This document shows, in pieces, positions 39,101 to 49,729 of a stretch of 64,000 nt of DNA. A program made the translations under genes and the position numbers. Where the stretch lies: positions 124,001 through 188,000 of the forward strand of contig JAVYIG010001592.1 in assembly GCA_035222895.1 (NCBI GenBank), in the 5' to 3' direction. How positions within the stretch are numbered: the stretch's first letter is position 1; each line of letters opens with the position of its first letter. The DNA is from Strongylocentrotus droebachiensis (taxonomy: Eukaryota > Echinodermata > Echinoidea > Camarodonta > Strongylocentrotidae). The notes beneath the pieces were generated by a model. It saw nothing but the letters and a program-made list of their open reading frames with translations, did no database searches and was not told where the DNA came from.

Positions 39101-40593
39101 TTCTCACTTCTCGCAGGAGCCTTTCTCATCCCGTACGTCATCATGTTGTTTTTCGCTGGTATACCGCTCTTCTTTCTTGAGGTGTCACTGGGACAGTACT
39201 GCAGCCTGGGACCAATCCGGTGCTGGAAATCTGTGCCGCTCTTTAGAGGTGAGTCAGCAAAATGGTTGTGATAGGACCCCCCTTTTTTAAACATATTTTT
39301 ATTGGGGTAGAAAGAGGCAGGATGGAACCAACTACAGGGTTAGACGGGAACAGAAAAACACTAAAAAGCATCTTGTTATGCAGTACATTTCATTACTCTC
39401 TCGTCGCTATCTCGTATAAATATCTTATATTATCACCTTTTCACCACTATATCGGTACTATTTCGGCAATATCACGTCTTTATCTCATTACGATTTCACC
39501 ATATTGAGCCATTTCTATTTAGTTACTATCTTGACATCATCTTGTCATTTCGTCACTATTTCGTCAATAAACTAGCTACAATGTATTATAAATAACCACT
39601 ATTTCCCCACTAGATCTGTCTTGCAACCATCTCGTCACTTTAATTATTACGTCATCACTATTCACATCATTGTGAAACTATCTCATCCCTGTGTATCTCG
39701 TTACTATTTCCCGCGAAGTTTTCGTCACTACCTCGTCACGATTTTTTCACCATCTCGTCACCGTCCTCATGACACCGTCACTATCTTTCACCAGTTGTCT
39801 AGTTGTTACTATTTTGTCACTCTATAGTTCTACATCCTCTCAGTCTCATCATTATCTCATCACTATTTTGTCACTATCAAGCTAATATCTCGTCCTATCT
39901 TGCCACAATCCTGCCACGACTTCATTGCTAGTGTGTGACCATTTCATAAAACTATCTCGTCACTGTGTCCTCCCGATATCGTTACTATCTTTTCACATTA
40001 TCATTTCTACACCACAACTTCCTAAGCTTGTCACTATTACTTTGTCACTAACTTGGCACTATCTTCCTACTAGGTATCGGGTACTGTCAGATGGTTACCG
40101 TATTCTACGTCGGTATCTACTACAACATCATCATCACGTACACCGTGTACTACTTCGGTGTATCCTTCACCTCCAATCTACCTTGGGTCGGATGTGGTAA
40201 TTCATGGAACACCAAGTACTGCTACGACAACTACAGGCAATGCATCGACAACACCAGCATCATCACAGACACCAACAACACCTGCGTGCACCTCGAATCC
40301 CTGGATGAGCAAACGCTCAACGTGTTCGGCGTTGCTCGGAACTCGTCGTACGATGAGGGGGATGCCATGCGATACGACCTGTCGAACTACACCGATCCGT
40401 TGCAGGCGGAGCGAAAACTGGCAAGCGAGGAATATTGGAAGTGAGTTGTGAAGAATTAATGCTTTGAGGAGCAAGACCAATTTAGCTCCGTTTAAACTAA
40501 CATCTATTAGACTGCGATGCTTTCATAGTAGCACCACAGATTGGGCTCGAAATCCTTTACCTTGCACTTGCCTCCGTCCCTTCTCTCTCTCTC

Positions 40594-40685
<92 letters not shown>

Positions 40686-43600
40686 GTAATTGTAAAGAGT
40701 AGGCTGCACTTGCTAAACAGTACGGGCTGTTTATATATTTGTTCATATAATAACAAGGAAAGAGTCCGAACCGAGGAGGTAGCTTTATACCACTTTTGGG
40801 TTATTTTGTTCCAACCAAGGCATTCTAGCCAAATCTCACTCTTTCTTTTTTCCACTCTTATCTCTCTCGCTATCATCCGGTTTTATTATTCTTCTTCTTC
40901 TTTTTCTTCTTCTTCTTCTTCTTTCTCTTCTTCTTCTTCTTCTTCTTCTTCTTCTTCTTCTTCTTCGTCGTCGTCATTTTCTTCTCCTCCTCCTTCTTCT
41001 CCTCCTCCTCCCCGTCTCTCTATACCCCTTCTTTCGTATTAAGTTCTAGTCTTTATATCTATGTGATGTCTGAACGCATGCTGGTACTGGCATATGAAGT
41101 CGGAGTTAAAGCCCTTATGGCTCACAGAAGGAGTCCTTTTATATTATCGTTGTCAAATACTAATTTATTACCGGTGTTCTTGATCAGGGGAGCAGTCCTT
41201 CAGGAGTCCGACTCAATGAACGATACCGATGGGATCATCTGGCAGCTCCTCATCTGTCTCTTCTTCTCCTGGCTCATCGTCTATCTGTGCTTGGTCAGGG
41301 GTATCAAGTCCTCTGGAAAGGTGAGATCATAAGTAAAAAGAACGGTGTCATATGCCAAGTTCGACCCCAGGCTAGTTCTGGATCTCTCACAGAGAACAAA
41401 CGGAGAGAAGCTGGGATACAACTGAAAATGATTTGGCTGCCTCAGGCGTAGGAACTTGCGCTGACATATATGAGCAAGTTTAACTTAAGTATCTGAAATA
41501 CCCGTACTATTAAAGTCTCATAAGTTTTACTCTGGATTTGTCGGAAATAACTCCTAGGCAGCTAGGAAAACACCCTTTGATAGTAAAAACTAGCAATAAC
41601 TCATCATCGTGTTTCAAGTATTTGTCGTGTCTCTTAAGTTGGATGAAGTCGTACAATTCGGGTGCATATGGAGGAAATATGATGCAAATATGAGCGTGCT
41701 TAGCTATTTGGGACCATGACACACAAAGAGCTATGTCGATTTTCGCTTGAGCTTCAGAGTTAAAAAACCGAAGAAACAAGAGACATTGTGGGTAATGCCA
41801 TACTTCTTGCCCAAATGCACTATACATGGTGTGCAAACTTAGCTTTGAGAATGCAGACAATGCTAACATCGAACATGTCCAGGAATGCAAAAAAGGGATT
41901 TTGAAGAAAAAAACTTGACATATCAACATTTCTAATAAAATGACAATAAAACGATGCAATGATTGCAGAACGTATATAATCACATCAGAAGTGTGTGAGA
42001 GAGTCTAGATATGTCGAAACACAACGTTTAATGCAATTTACATATTAAAGCTGATACTAATTTCTTGATTCCTTGATGGTTTCTCTTCACAGGTGGTCTA
42101 TTTTACTGCCACGTTCCCATACGTCGTGCTCGTCATCCTTCTCGTCCGTGGTCTAACTCTGCCGGGAGCTTCAGAGGGAATCCGTTTCTTTGTAACACCT
42201 GATCTCAGCAAGCTCAGTGATGCTGGGGTAAATTTTCAATACGCTTTAGAAAAATAAATGTATTGTATTTTATTGTATGATTGATTTGTATTGTATCATA
42301 TTAAATCGTATTGTTTTGTTTTTAATTCACACAATTTCAACAATTAGACATGTCTGGGGATGCAGGAAAAGGTTCAAAAACTCGTGCATGACCGAATGTC
42401 TGATAAAAATTAAAATTAAAACGTTATGATTATTAGAGAACAAAGAATCACAGACGAAATTTGATAACGACAAAATACAAGAATGATATAAGAAAAACAA
42501 ATCAAAATGATTAGGTTAGCTTATAATGGCGTCCTGTTTGGGCTCGTCAATGAGTTTGATTTACTAATATTTAAGGTACAGATCTTGATTGATATGAATC
42601 AATTAAAGAGCAAAGATACAACTATTACTTTCACGCAAAATTAGTTTATTAACATCAGGAGAAAGGAGGTAAGAATGATTTATAACCGGTTCGTCCTTGC
42701 ACATCACTTTCACTGATTCTCATTCTATTTGTGACGTCACGTTACGCAGGTGTGGCAAGATGCGGCCATCCAGATATTCTATTCTCTCAGCGCCGCTGGA
42801 GGAGGACTCACTACACTTGCATCCTACAACAAATTCCACAACAATTGTTATGTGTAAGTATTTCTAAGCTCACATCTACATTGTTGCCACCCAAATCTCG
42901 AGTATCGTGTAATTCATGGACATTTCTGATTTTAAAAAAACATTGATGAGATTGCGCACTTAGTGATTGACGAGAATTTTTTTCCCGACAAGAGAAAGAG
43001 GTTCGCACTGAGGGATATGAGGTGTAGCAGCAACCGGGAAAATTGGCTGACAGTTTCGTTCATCAAATTGTAAATGAATCAAGCAATATGTCAAAGATGA
43101 ATTCGTCTAAGAGAAAGGCACAGCAGGGATGTGACCTTCTGTGTTCTGTGTGACCTCTTGCTTAGTTCTTTTGCCACTTGTTATACTTTTTGGCTATGTG
43201 GGCATCATTGCAGTGCAGAAATTAGCTCTTTCGATAGAACATGAATTACATCCCATTCATGTTATATCCCCCATTTGGTTTATGACAGAGATTCGTTGTT
43301 TGTAGCCATCGCTAACTGCCTCACCAGCGTCTTCGCCGGGTTCGTCATCTTCTCCATCGTTGGGTTCATGGCCCATGAACTCCAACAGCCCGTCGAAACC
43401 GTCGTATCAGAAGGTGTGTAATCATAGCTGGTTTTACAGTCGAAGCGAAAGTAGTAAAGTAGAAGTAGTTTAGTATGGGCGTGTTCATACAGAGTAGTTG
43501 TGGTAGATTAAAAGAAGAAGGGATGTGCATAAGGCAATAGAGTCCGGGTAGTGTAATCATGCGCCAAACAATTGAGAAGAGAAAGAAGGAGGAGAAGAAA

Positions 43601-46600
43601 AAGAAAAATTGTAGAAGTTCGTAGTAGAAGAAGTAGTAGTAGTCGTAGTAGTAGTAGCATGCAGTAGAAGCAGCTACTAGCGTACAGCATGCAGCGTCAG
43701 TGGTGGTAGTAGTATAGTAGTAGTTGTTGTAATGGTGCTGATGTTGTGATCTACAGTGGATAAAATCACCTGATTGGGAACGGGGTTCTAATCCCTGCTA
43801 CATTCTAAGTCCTTTAGTCAGGCATTAATCTAAATTTGATACCCTCGACCCAGGTGAGGATATAATATGTACCGGTAGGAGGACATTTCTTGAATGCTAC
43901 AGCGTTTTATCTGGGCAGCGAGGCTATAAGTTGGGGTAGTTAAACGCGCCTAAGTGTACTTTAGCCTTTAGGGTTACCACAGATACATGGCGCAATATAA
44001 ATAATGTATTATATAGGCAATATTAATGTCGAGCTATCACGATTAAAATCATGATTTTTGTATATCACAATTAACCATGTTTCTGCAGGTTTTGGTCTTG
44101 CCTTCGTCGCCTACCCGGCAGCGGTGGCCCGTATGCCCATCTCGCCACTCTGGTCTGTTCTCTTCTTTGGCATGTTGATTACACTCGGACTGGACAGTCA
44201 GGTAGAGTTTGTTTTTAAATGGCGTTGCCCCGGGAGGCACAGGGCATTTTCCTCACCCCTCTTTAATGGTGGAAATATAAACAGAGAGAGAGAGAGAGAG
44301 AGAGGGAGAAGGGGGAGGGGAGGGGATGGGACGGGAGGGGAGGGAGATCGTGAGAAATTTTCGAGGAATTATTGTGATGATGATTGTGATAAAGATGATG
44401 ATCACGAGTTCACGACGATGAAGATGATGGATTTATTTGAAAACACTGCAGGTATCCGCCTCTGACGGAAACACCTCAAAATCATGTTTTCCCATGGCTA
44501 TACCAACTTTCGATCATACAGAACAAAATCAATAAACGTGTAATTTTTCATTATTCTATCCGAACGTGATAGTCATACTTACAGTGATGGTGATGATGCG
44601 TGGTTGTGATGGTGGTGATGGTAGTGATCAGGCGCGCCGGAAGCAGTTTGGGATTGGGGGGGCAAACATTCCAGGGGGCTCACCTTCCAGGGGCAGTGAC
44701 GTAATGAGAAAAAACGTTCGGAAGGGGGGGGGCAGACGAAAAATCTGCATCACCACCAGTCTAACACGTTACTTGCAGGTCCCGCGGAACGTTTTTCAAA
44801 GTGGAGTATTAACGATCAGGTAGAGCGTAAATTGGCGTGGGGTCCAGGGCATGAGCCTCGGCAGGGGGTCAAGGGGCTGAGCCCCCGGAAGCTCAGGGGT
44901 ATTAGGTATTTAATTACGGTCAGATGAGCATCCAGGGGCCCTCTTTAAGGCCATTGACGTGTTCCAGGGGGCAGAGCCTCCGAAAGCTCAGGGGTTTTAG
45001 GTATTTAATTAGGGTCAGATGAGCATCCAGGGGCCCGCCTTAGGGCCCTTGTTGGGGTCCAGGGGGCAGAGCCCCCGGAAGCTCAGGGGTTTTAGGTATT
45101 TAATTACGGTCAGATGAGCACCCAGGGGCCCGCCTTACGGCCCTTGGTGGGGTCCAGGGGGCAGAGCCCCTGGAAGCTCAGGGGTTTTAGGTATTTAATT
45201 ACGGTCAGATGAGCATCCAGGGGCCCTCTTTAAGGCCATTGACGTGTGCCAGGGGGCAGAGCCCCCGGAAGCTCAGGGGTTTTAGGTATTTAATTACGGT
45301 CAGATGAGCATCCGGGGGACCGCCTTAGGGCCCTTGGTGGGGTACGGGGGCGGAGCCCCCGTAAGCTCTGGGGTTTTAGGCATTTAATTACGGTCAGATG
45401 AGCATGTTTTATAACTTATTTGTGACATTGGCAGGTCACTTATTTTTTCTCTCCGTCTTTCTTTCTTTTTCTCCTTAACATACTTTTTCAAAAAGTGAGG
45501 GGAGGGGGTAGGGGGGCTCGAGCCCAGCCACTTTGCAGACCATGACATAAAGCCTTCTAAATAAGCGTATTATTCGTCCGACTGTAATTTGGGAATTTCT
45601 TATTTGCCAACAAACGCATAAAAAGGTGTGACTTACAAAAAGAATGGAGAAAAAATACCGGAAGATCATGTCATAACAGCAACATTTGTAAATCACTGGT
45701 ATCGAATAAGAAATACACCCCCCCCCCCCCACATCATTACGCCAGCGTTCAGGGGCTCATGTCTTCTCACCCATATAACAACAAAAAACAGACACGTTTT
45801 CCCATTCTCGCACAATATGTCAACGATATGCGCGTATCGCTATTATACAGACCTCCATTGATCAATACCGTATAGGTGGCATGCGCAATGTTTAAGAAAT
45901 TAAATTCCTGTGAACTTTCCTTTTCTTTGAATGGAATTATTATGTGATTTAATTCAGGTTTTTATTATTGTTATGTTCTTTTGGGTTAAAAATACAAACC
46001 ATGTTTACTTCTTTACTGCTTCTTTTTTTTTTTTGGAGGGGGGGGGGGGGCGTTTTGGGGGGGCAAAAATGCGTTTTGCCCCCCCACTTTTTTGATTGGG
46101 GGGGCAGCTGCCCCCCCTGCCCCCCCACTTCCGGCGCCTATGGTAGTGATGATAATAATGTAGAGGTGTCGTCGTCGAGTGGATACGTCACCGGACTGTG
46201 GATTACAAGGTCCGCTGTTCGAGTCCCGCCGCGGTACTAATATCCTTCGGCAAGACATCGATCTACATTTGCCACACGCAACCCAGGTGATGTAAATGGT
46301 ACCTGGCAGTAATTAATTCCTTGAAATGCTAGAGCGCCGTAATGGCAGCCATCCGAAGGCCAGAGTAGTAATCCGGAGCGCCAGGAGTGTCAAGTCTGAC
46401 AGATATGAGCGCTATACAAGATTTATTATGATGGTGATAGTGATTTGTTCATGATGTTGGTGATAATGATGGTGATGATGATGAAGATGGTGGTGACGGT
46501 GATGATTTTAGTGATGGTGTTAATGATGATTATGGCAGTGATGATTGTGTAAGTTGTGTAGGTGGTGATGTTGACAAAGATGTTTTTTTTTTACATATTT

Positions 46601-49249
46601 CTACATATATATATTTATTACCTCTCTTTCTTCCCCTCAGTTTGCCATCATGGAGAACCTTGTGACGATGATCTGTGATGAGTTCCCTCAAACCCTCCGT
46701 AAGAGGAAGAACAAGGTCATGTTGGTTGCCTGTATTACCATGTTCTTCCTTGGCTTTACCTGTATCACACATGTAAGTCAGTTTTTCTATCGATATAACC
46801 TTGAACCAATGGGCGTGTCGTGAGGGGGTATAGTCATAATTATGCCCCCTCCCCTCATTGAGTAATTAAAAAGAAATCTCGCAGCCGCAATACTGTTACA
46901 TATTCGCCATTTGGAGTCGGCATGCATGGTTGGTGAGAAATTGGGACTTGGACGTTGTTATTTTTTCATACAAAACTGACGATTTTAACCCAACAATTTG
47001 ATGTTGGGCTGGTACGACCAGAATAGGTCACAACTTAAGCTGTTTAGAGAACGGAGAGAGTTCATGCATTACGTGCGGACATACTACGACGGGACTTATC
47101 ACGGACTCTACAATGAATTTCGAAGAAGAAGAATTTAAAAAGCAAAGTATTATCACGAAGAGAAAGAATAATAATAACCGCAAATAAGACAAAATGAACA
47201 TTTTGAATAGGTCAATACAGATTAATAACCTAAATCATGAATATTAGAAAGATTAAAATTAATTAAAAAATGAAAAGTACTAACGCGATGCCGTTCTTTC
47301 CCGATGTAGACCGGAGGTTACTGGGTAGCCCACCTGGACAGCTATGGTGCGTTCTTCAACTACCTGGTGTACGCCCTCCTCGAGTGCATCGCCATCGCTT
47401 GGTTCTACGGAATCAAACGCTTCACCAACGACATCCGAACAATCGTGGGCAACGGATGGGTCGACAACTTCACCTTTAACTGGTGGGCAGTCAACTGGAG
47501 TGCGTTCACGCCAGGCTTGATGATCGTAAGTGAATCAAAGACGTTGTTTGCACCTACTCACCATAGAGTGGTGAAGTGTGATGTCATACAAATCTATTTT
47601 TATAATTTCTCAATTTTTTTCTTCATTTTCCGAAAGAGCATCAAAAATAATGTCCAAATGTCGAAAAAACAATTTAATATGTTAAGTTTTGGCTGAGATA
47701 ATTATGACCATCTGAATAAATATATTTCCTATAGGAACTCAGTGTTATATGCTCTGGCTCATAACACTACAGCTTCGGTACTCTACCGAATGAATTTGGT
47801 GCTGGCCGATCCACTCGGTGGTTTATCAAATCGAAGACAGTGGACGGGTTAGCACTGATGAAGCTCAATGTTAGTGGGTGTGTACAACCACAGCCCAGCA
47901 ATGATAACCGTCCATAAATATGATGAATCGGCTGTATGTTATATCAATAGATACGATTGATGGTCAAATTGGCAGTTGGGTTAGGAATGAACGGTAACAG
48001 TCTTCTGTCTGCATGCCATGATGTCTTCCACTTGTCTTCATTCTTTCCTGTATGATGGTCCATCAGCTCAGAAGAGTGATTATGACTTTAATAGATTTAA
48101 ATGATTTAGATGATTTAGATTTAGTTGTTTAGTTTGTAACATGTGCGGTGGGAAACCCATCTACAGCTAAATTTGATAACTATCATACAGTAATAACGTG
48201 TAAGGAAAGACTTGCCTTTATATAGAAACAGGAAGAAAGAACACTGCAAACAAGTAGCTTCCTAAACAGTCTCTATGGCACATCTTTCTCCCTAAAGGAA
48301 GACGAACATGTACAATGTAGGCGGTCAAAACAGACAGATGACCATTATATACAATTAAGAGGCGGCCATTATGGCAGGATCGAATGAATATCAAATGCAC
48401 TGCATTGCGTTTTTTCCCTTCTAAATTCCCATACAGTTTGTCCTGTTCTTTAACTGGTTGCAATGGGTGGAGCCGAGCTACAACGGAGCCTTCCCGACCT
48501 GGGCTGTCATCATCGGCTGGTTGATGACGACCATGTCACTCATCTGGATCCCAGTCGTCATGATCTTCGAGTTCCTCAGGGCTGAAGGAGATCTTGCTCA
48601 GGTAGGAAACTTCTTTTTCAACTTAGCCATGACAACAACAAAAAAAGAGCAACTATAAAAACAAGCAAGCAAACTTTCAGATGTTTGGGAGGCACTATTA
48701 GATTTTTTTTCTTTTCCATCTTGATTAAAATTATTCACGAGTTCTGCGAAGTTGATGGTAGTTTCATTGGTTGAAAATGTTGATTTTTTCTTCAATTTGA
48801 GTATCATGAGAATACAACAATACAGCAGGCCAAGCGGATGCATTATCGAGAATGTTAGTCTTTTATTTCCCACAAGATGTTAAATATGCCGACAAAATTT
48901 CCTAAATGAGGCTGTCAAAACAAGTTGTCTTCTATATGTGCTGTATTTGAAAGAAAATTAAACCAAACTACTATAATTCGGTATAAAAATAAAAACCCTC
49001 GCGTATACTCATGGAGGAATTAAATGCAGTGAATATGTTCAATCATTATATAATTTGTTTTTATCCCATCAGCGCTGGCGAGCGGTTTCCAACCCCACAG
49101 AAGAATGGGGGCCTGCCCTCCCCAAGTTCAGACTCGAGGCAGCCAAGGTGCATGAGGAATATGGAACCAACATGGGCGGTAGCTTGGCAGTCGATGGAAG
49201 CGGTCGTCGGGTTAACATCCAAGAAGTAGAGATGGACAAGAGTGTATAG
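27629..49249 (+). CDS. SLC6 sodium/chloride-coupled transporter, glycine-transporter-like
   Basis: A plasma-membrane symporter using sodium and chloride gradients to import an amino acid or related solute. Coding exons: 27629-27667, 38211-38367, 39117-39248, 40074-40440, 41188-41320, 42093-42227, 42750-42853, 43289-43413, 44089-44201, 46641-46772, 47310-47525, 48437-48601, 49073-49249. All phases agree (1,995 nt, 664 residues, about 12 membrane segments). TM1 has [15 protein letters not shown] (45-59). EL2 has the Cys150/Cys159 pair and sequons at N169, N177, N199 and N214. Sodium ligands by homology to LeuT are A47, N52, S333, N365, D433 and S434; chloride ligand S369. The tail [11 protein letters not shown] resembles GlyT1/GlyT2. 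Substrate is uncertain because G338 replaces the usual pocket Trp. Exon 1 is the weakest part: short, 10.5 kb upstream, but with good start context, an in-frame upstream stop and a matching phase. Confidence 0.93.
28483..28513. repeat. (AG)n microsatellite
   Basis: About 15 uninterrupted AG dinucleotides in SLC6 intron 1. Confidence 0.9.
28725..28912 (+). repeat. 15-bp minisatellite 'aaaaatgtcagaggt'
   Basis: About 12 copies with a few variants. Because the unit is a multiple of three, several frames stay open and give artificial peptides such as repeated MSEVK; there is no sign that these are translated. Confidence 0.9.
30460..30495 (-). repeat. Inverted partner of the 15-bp minisatellite
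   Basis: Two full copies of the 28,725-28,912 unit in reverse orientation ('acctctgacattttt' twice). Confidence 0.85.
31417..31552. mobile_element. Small inverted-repeat element, 'GGCCGGTTGCA' type
   Basis: Left end 'ggggccggttgcacacaatt' followed by 'taccatcggtggta'; right end 'taccatcaatggta' followed by 'gctttatgcaacgggaccc'. The ends pair over most of about 35 bp. No coding content. Confidence 0.7.
31560..33010. other. Intronic stretch, pyrimidine-rich in part
   Basis: SLC6 intron 1 sequence without a supported exon. About 32,105-32,370 is strongly C/T-rich on the plus strand ('ctttctttcttcctttct'). Confidence 0.5.
33028..33083. repeat. (CT)n microsatellite
   Basis: About 28 CT dinucleotides in SLC6 intron 1; the open frames across it (LSLSLS) are artefacts of the repeat. 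Confidence 0.95.
33487..33538. repeat. (GA)n microsatellite followed by a G run
   Basis: About 16 GA units followed by a poly-G run within 20 bp. Confidence 0.9.
34000..37090. other. Intronic stretch of SLC6 intron 1
   Basis: No exon recognised. It contains a G run at about 35,102-35,117, a (GA)n tract at 36,098-36,154 of nearly 60 bp, and a mixed GTA/GCA trinucleotide block at about 36,162-36,235. The segment at about 34,770-34,880 shares words with 60,540-60,640 ('gtcagaatgcaaattgcata', 'ctacctagc', 'acaatc'). Confidence 0.5.
36440..36610 (-). mobile_element. Possible degraded tRNA-derived SINE
   Basis: On the minus strand 'ggttcagtggcaaagcaatg' resembles a tRNA D-arm/A-box, and 'gtgctatataagtgccc' resembles the SINE tails seen elsewhere in this gene. 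A clear B box is missing, so this is weak. Confidence 0.3.
37095..37359. mobile_element. hAT-type MITE, 265 bp, with 8-bp target duplication
   Basis: Perfect 8-bp direct repeats CTCTCTGC lie at 37,087-37,094 and 37,360-37,367. The element begins CAGTGGCGGATCCAGGGG and ends GGATCCGCCCCTG, so the termini are inverted and start CA/end TG as in hAT elements. The interior consists largely of G and C runs and codes for nothing. Confidence 0.9.
38615..38722. mobile_element. Truncated hAT-type MITE, 'CAGGCGCGTACGCAGG' left end
   Basis: The left terminus is identical to that of the complete element at 59,248-59,541 and is followed by more than 20 G and then a C run. The matching right terminus and target duplication are absent. 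Confidence 0.7.
39390..40066. repeat. Degenerate 'tatctcgtcac' repeats filling SLC6 intron 3
   Basis: Most of the intron between exons 3 and 4 consists of diverged copies of a short word close to 'ctatctcgtcac' or 'ctatttcgtcac', spaced roughly 12-25 bp. The array stops just before the exon 4 acceptor. It is too irregular to give a fixed period. Confidence 0.7.
40579..40682. repeat. (CT)n microsatellite, about 100 bp
   Basis: Almost pure CT with a few CA or CCT interruptions in SLC6 intron 4. Confidence 0.95.
40889..41020. repeat. (CTT)n microsatellite and flanking pyrimidine tract
   Basis: About 25 CTT units with short interruptions, then CTC-rich sequence. With the CT tract upstream, this makes SLC6 intron 4 unusually pyrimidine-rich shortly before the exon 5 acceptor at 41,188. 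Confidence 0.9.
43620..43735. repeat. Imperfect GTA trinucleotide repeat
   Basis: Runs of GTA with AGA and GCA interruptions in SLC6 intron 8. Confidence 0.7.
43740..43995 (+). mobile_element. Degraded tRNA-derived SINE
   Basis: 'ggggttctaatccctgct' near 43,782 resembles a B box. The body shares 'acccaggtga' plus 'atgtaccgg' with the clearer SINE at 46,160, and the 3' part reads 'ggcgcaatataaataatg'. No target duplication was seen. Confidence 0.55.
44284..44350. repeat. (GA)n and G-rich purine tract
   Basis: A short GA microsatellite passes into GGGA-rich sequence just after SLC6 exon 9. Confidence 0.8.
44629..46142. mobile_element. hAT-like non-autonomous element, 1,514 bp
   Basis: The 8-bp direct repeat GTAGTGAT lies at 44,621-44,628 and 46,143-46,150. 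The left end CAGGCGCGCCGGAAG and the reversed right end CATAGGCGCCGGAAG are inverted repeats with CA/TG tips. The interior holds a 95-bp tandem array and terminal G/C runs but no transposase frame. It sits in SLC6 intron 9 without touching a splice site. The repeat-rich (GTGATG) flanks make the exact target duplication slightly ambiguous. Confidence 0.8.
44830..45405. repeat. 95-bp tandem array inside the hAT-like element
   Basis: The word 'cggtcagatgagca' recurs at 44,918, 45,013 (one mismatch), 45,108, 45,203, 45,298 and 45,392: five copies spaced 95 bp apart and a last one at 94. Each unit also has 'ccagggggcagagcccc' and 'aggtatttaatta'. About six copies. Confidence 0.9.
46160..46430 (+). 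mobile_element. tRNA-derived SINE
   Basis: The head 'gtcgtcgagtggatacgtca' resembles an A box and 'gctgttcgagtcccgcc' a B box, about 40 bp apart as in tRNA genes. The body includes 'acccaggtgatgtaaatgg', and the tail 'gagcgctatacaag' is typical of such elements. Folding as a functional tRNA looks poor (unmatched acceptor arms), so it is a SINE and not a tRNA gene. Confidence 0.7.
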
Positions 49250-49289
49250 ACGATAAACAAGAATGATTACAGTATGAGGACTTGCATGT

Positions 49290-49460
49290 TCTGCAGATAT
49301 GAATATTCAAGATGAAATTTGAAATTGATATTTCAAATGAGTTTGAAAATTCAAATTCAAATTTAACAAAAATCAAATTCAAGTTCACATTCAAATTCAT
49401 ATTCAACTACAAATATTATTCATCATCAACTTCAAGTTCGAATTCAAATGCAAATCTAAA
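49290..49460. repeat. Degenerate 'ttcaaattc' repeats in the SLC6 3' untranslated region
   Basis: Starting 41 bp past the stop codon, about 170 bp consist of diverged 'aaattcaaattc' words; both strands stay open as artefacts. Confidence 0.75.
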
Positions 49461-49721
49461 GTACAAGAGAAATTTGGAAGCAAAATGGGCGAAGTAGGAG
49501 GCGGGGCAGTGAGTTTAACCGTCGATGGTAGCGATCTTCGAAGAAAAAAAATAGAATAGGATAATTAAGAAAAAAGAGAAGAAACGAAAGAACAAAGGAG
49601 GATATAATGACGGGGAAGAAAAAAGAAAAGGAAAAATGCCAAAAAAAATAAATAATCCTCATACATTATGTTTATTGTTGTTTGTTTATTAGAAGGAAGC
49701 CTATAAGTGTATTTCTGAAGA

Positions 49722-49727
49722 AATAAA
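49722..49727 (+). terminator. Possible SLC6 polyadenylation signal
   Basis: AATAAA 473 bp past the stop codon with a T/G-containing region shortly after. Another AATAAA occurs near 50,305, so the real end is not fixed by sequence alone. Confidence 0.35.
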
Positions 49728-49729
49728 AA

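Noticed and set aside
40464-41042. 192-codon open frame in SLC6 intron 4
   Set aside because: It is mostly LS and S runs from CT and CTT microsatellites and lies between two confirmed exons.
46160-46240. A tRNA gene
   Set aside because: A- and B-box-like words are present but the acceptor arms do not pair, and the sequence continues into a SINE body and tail.
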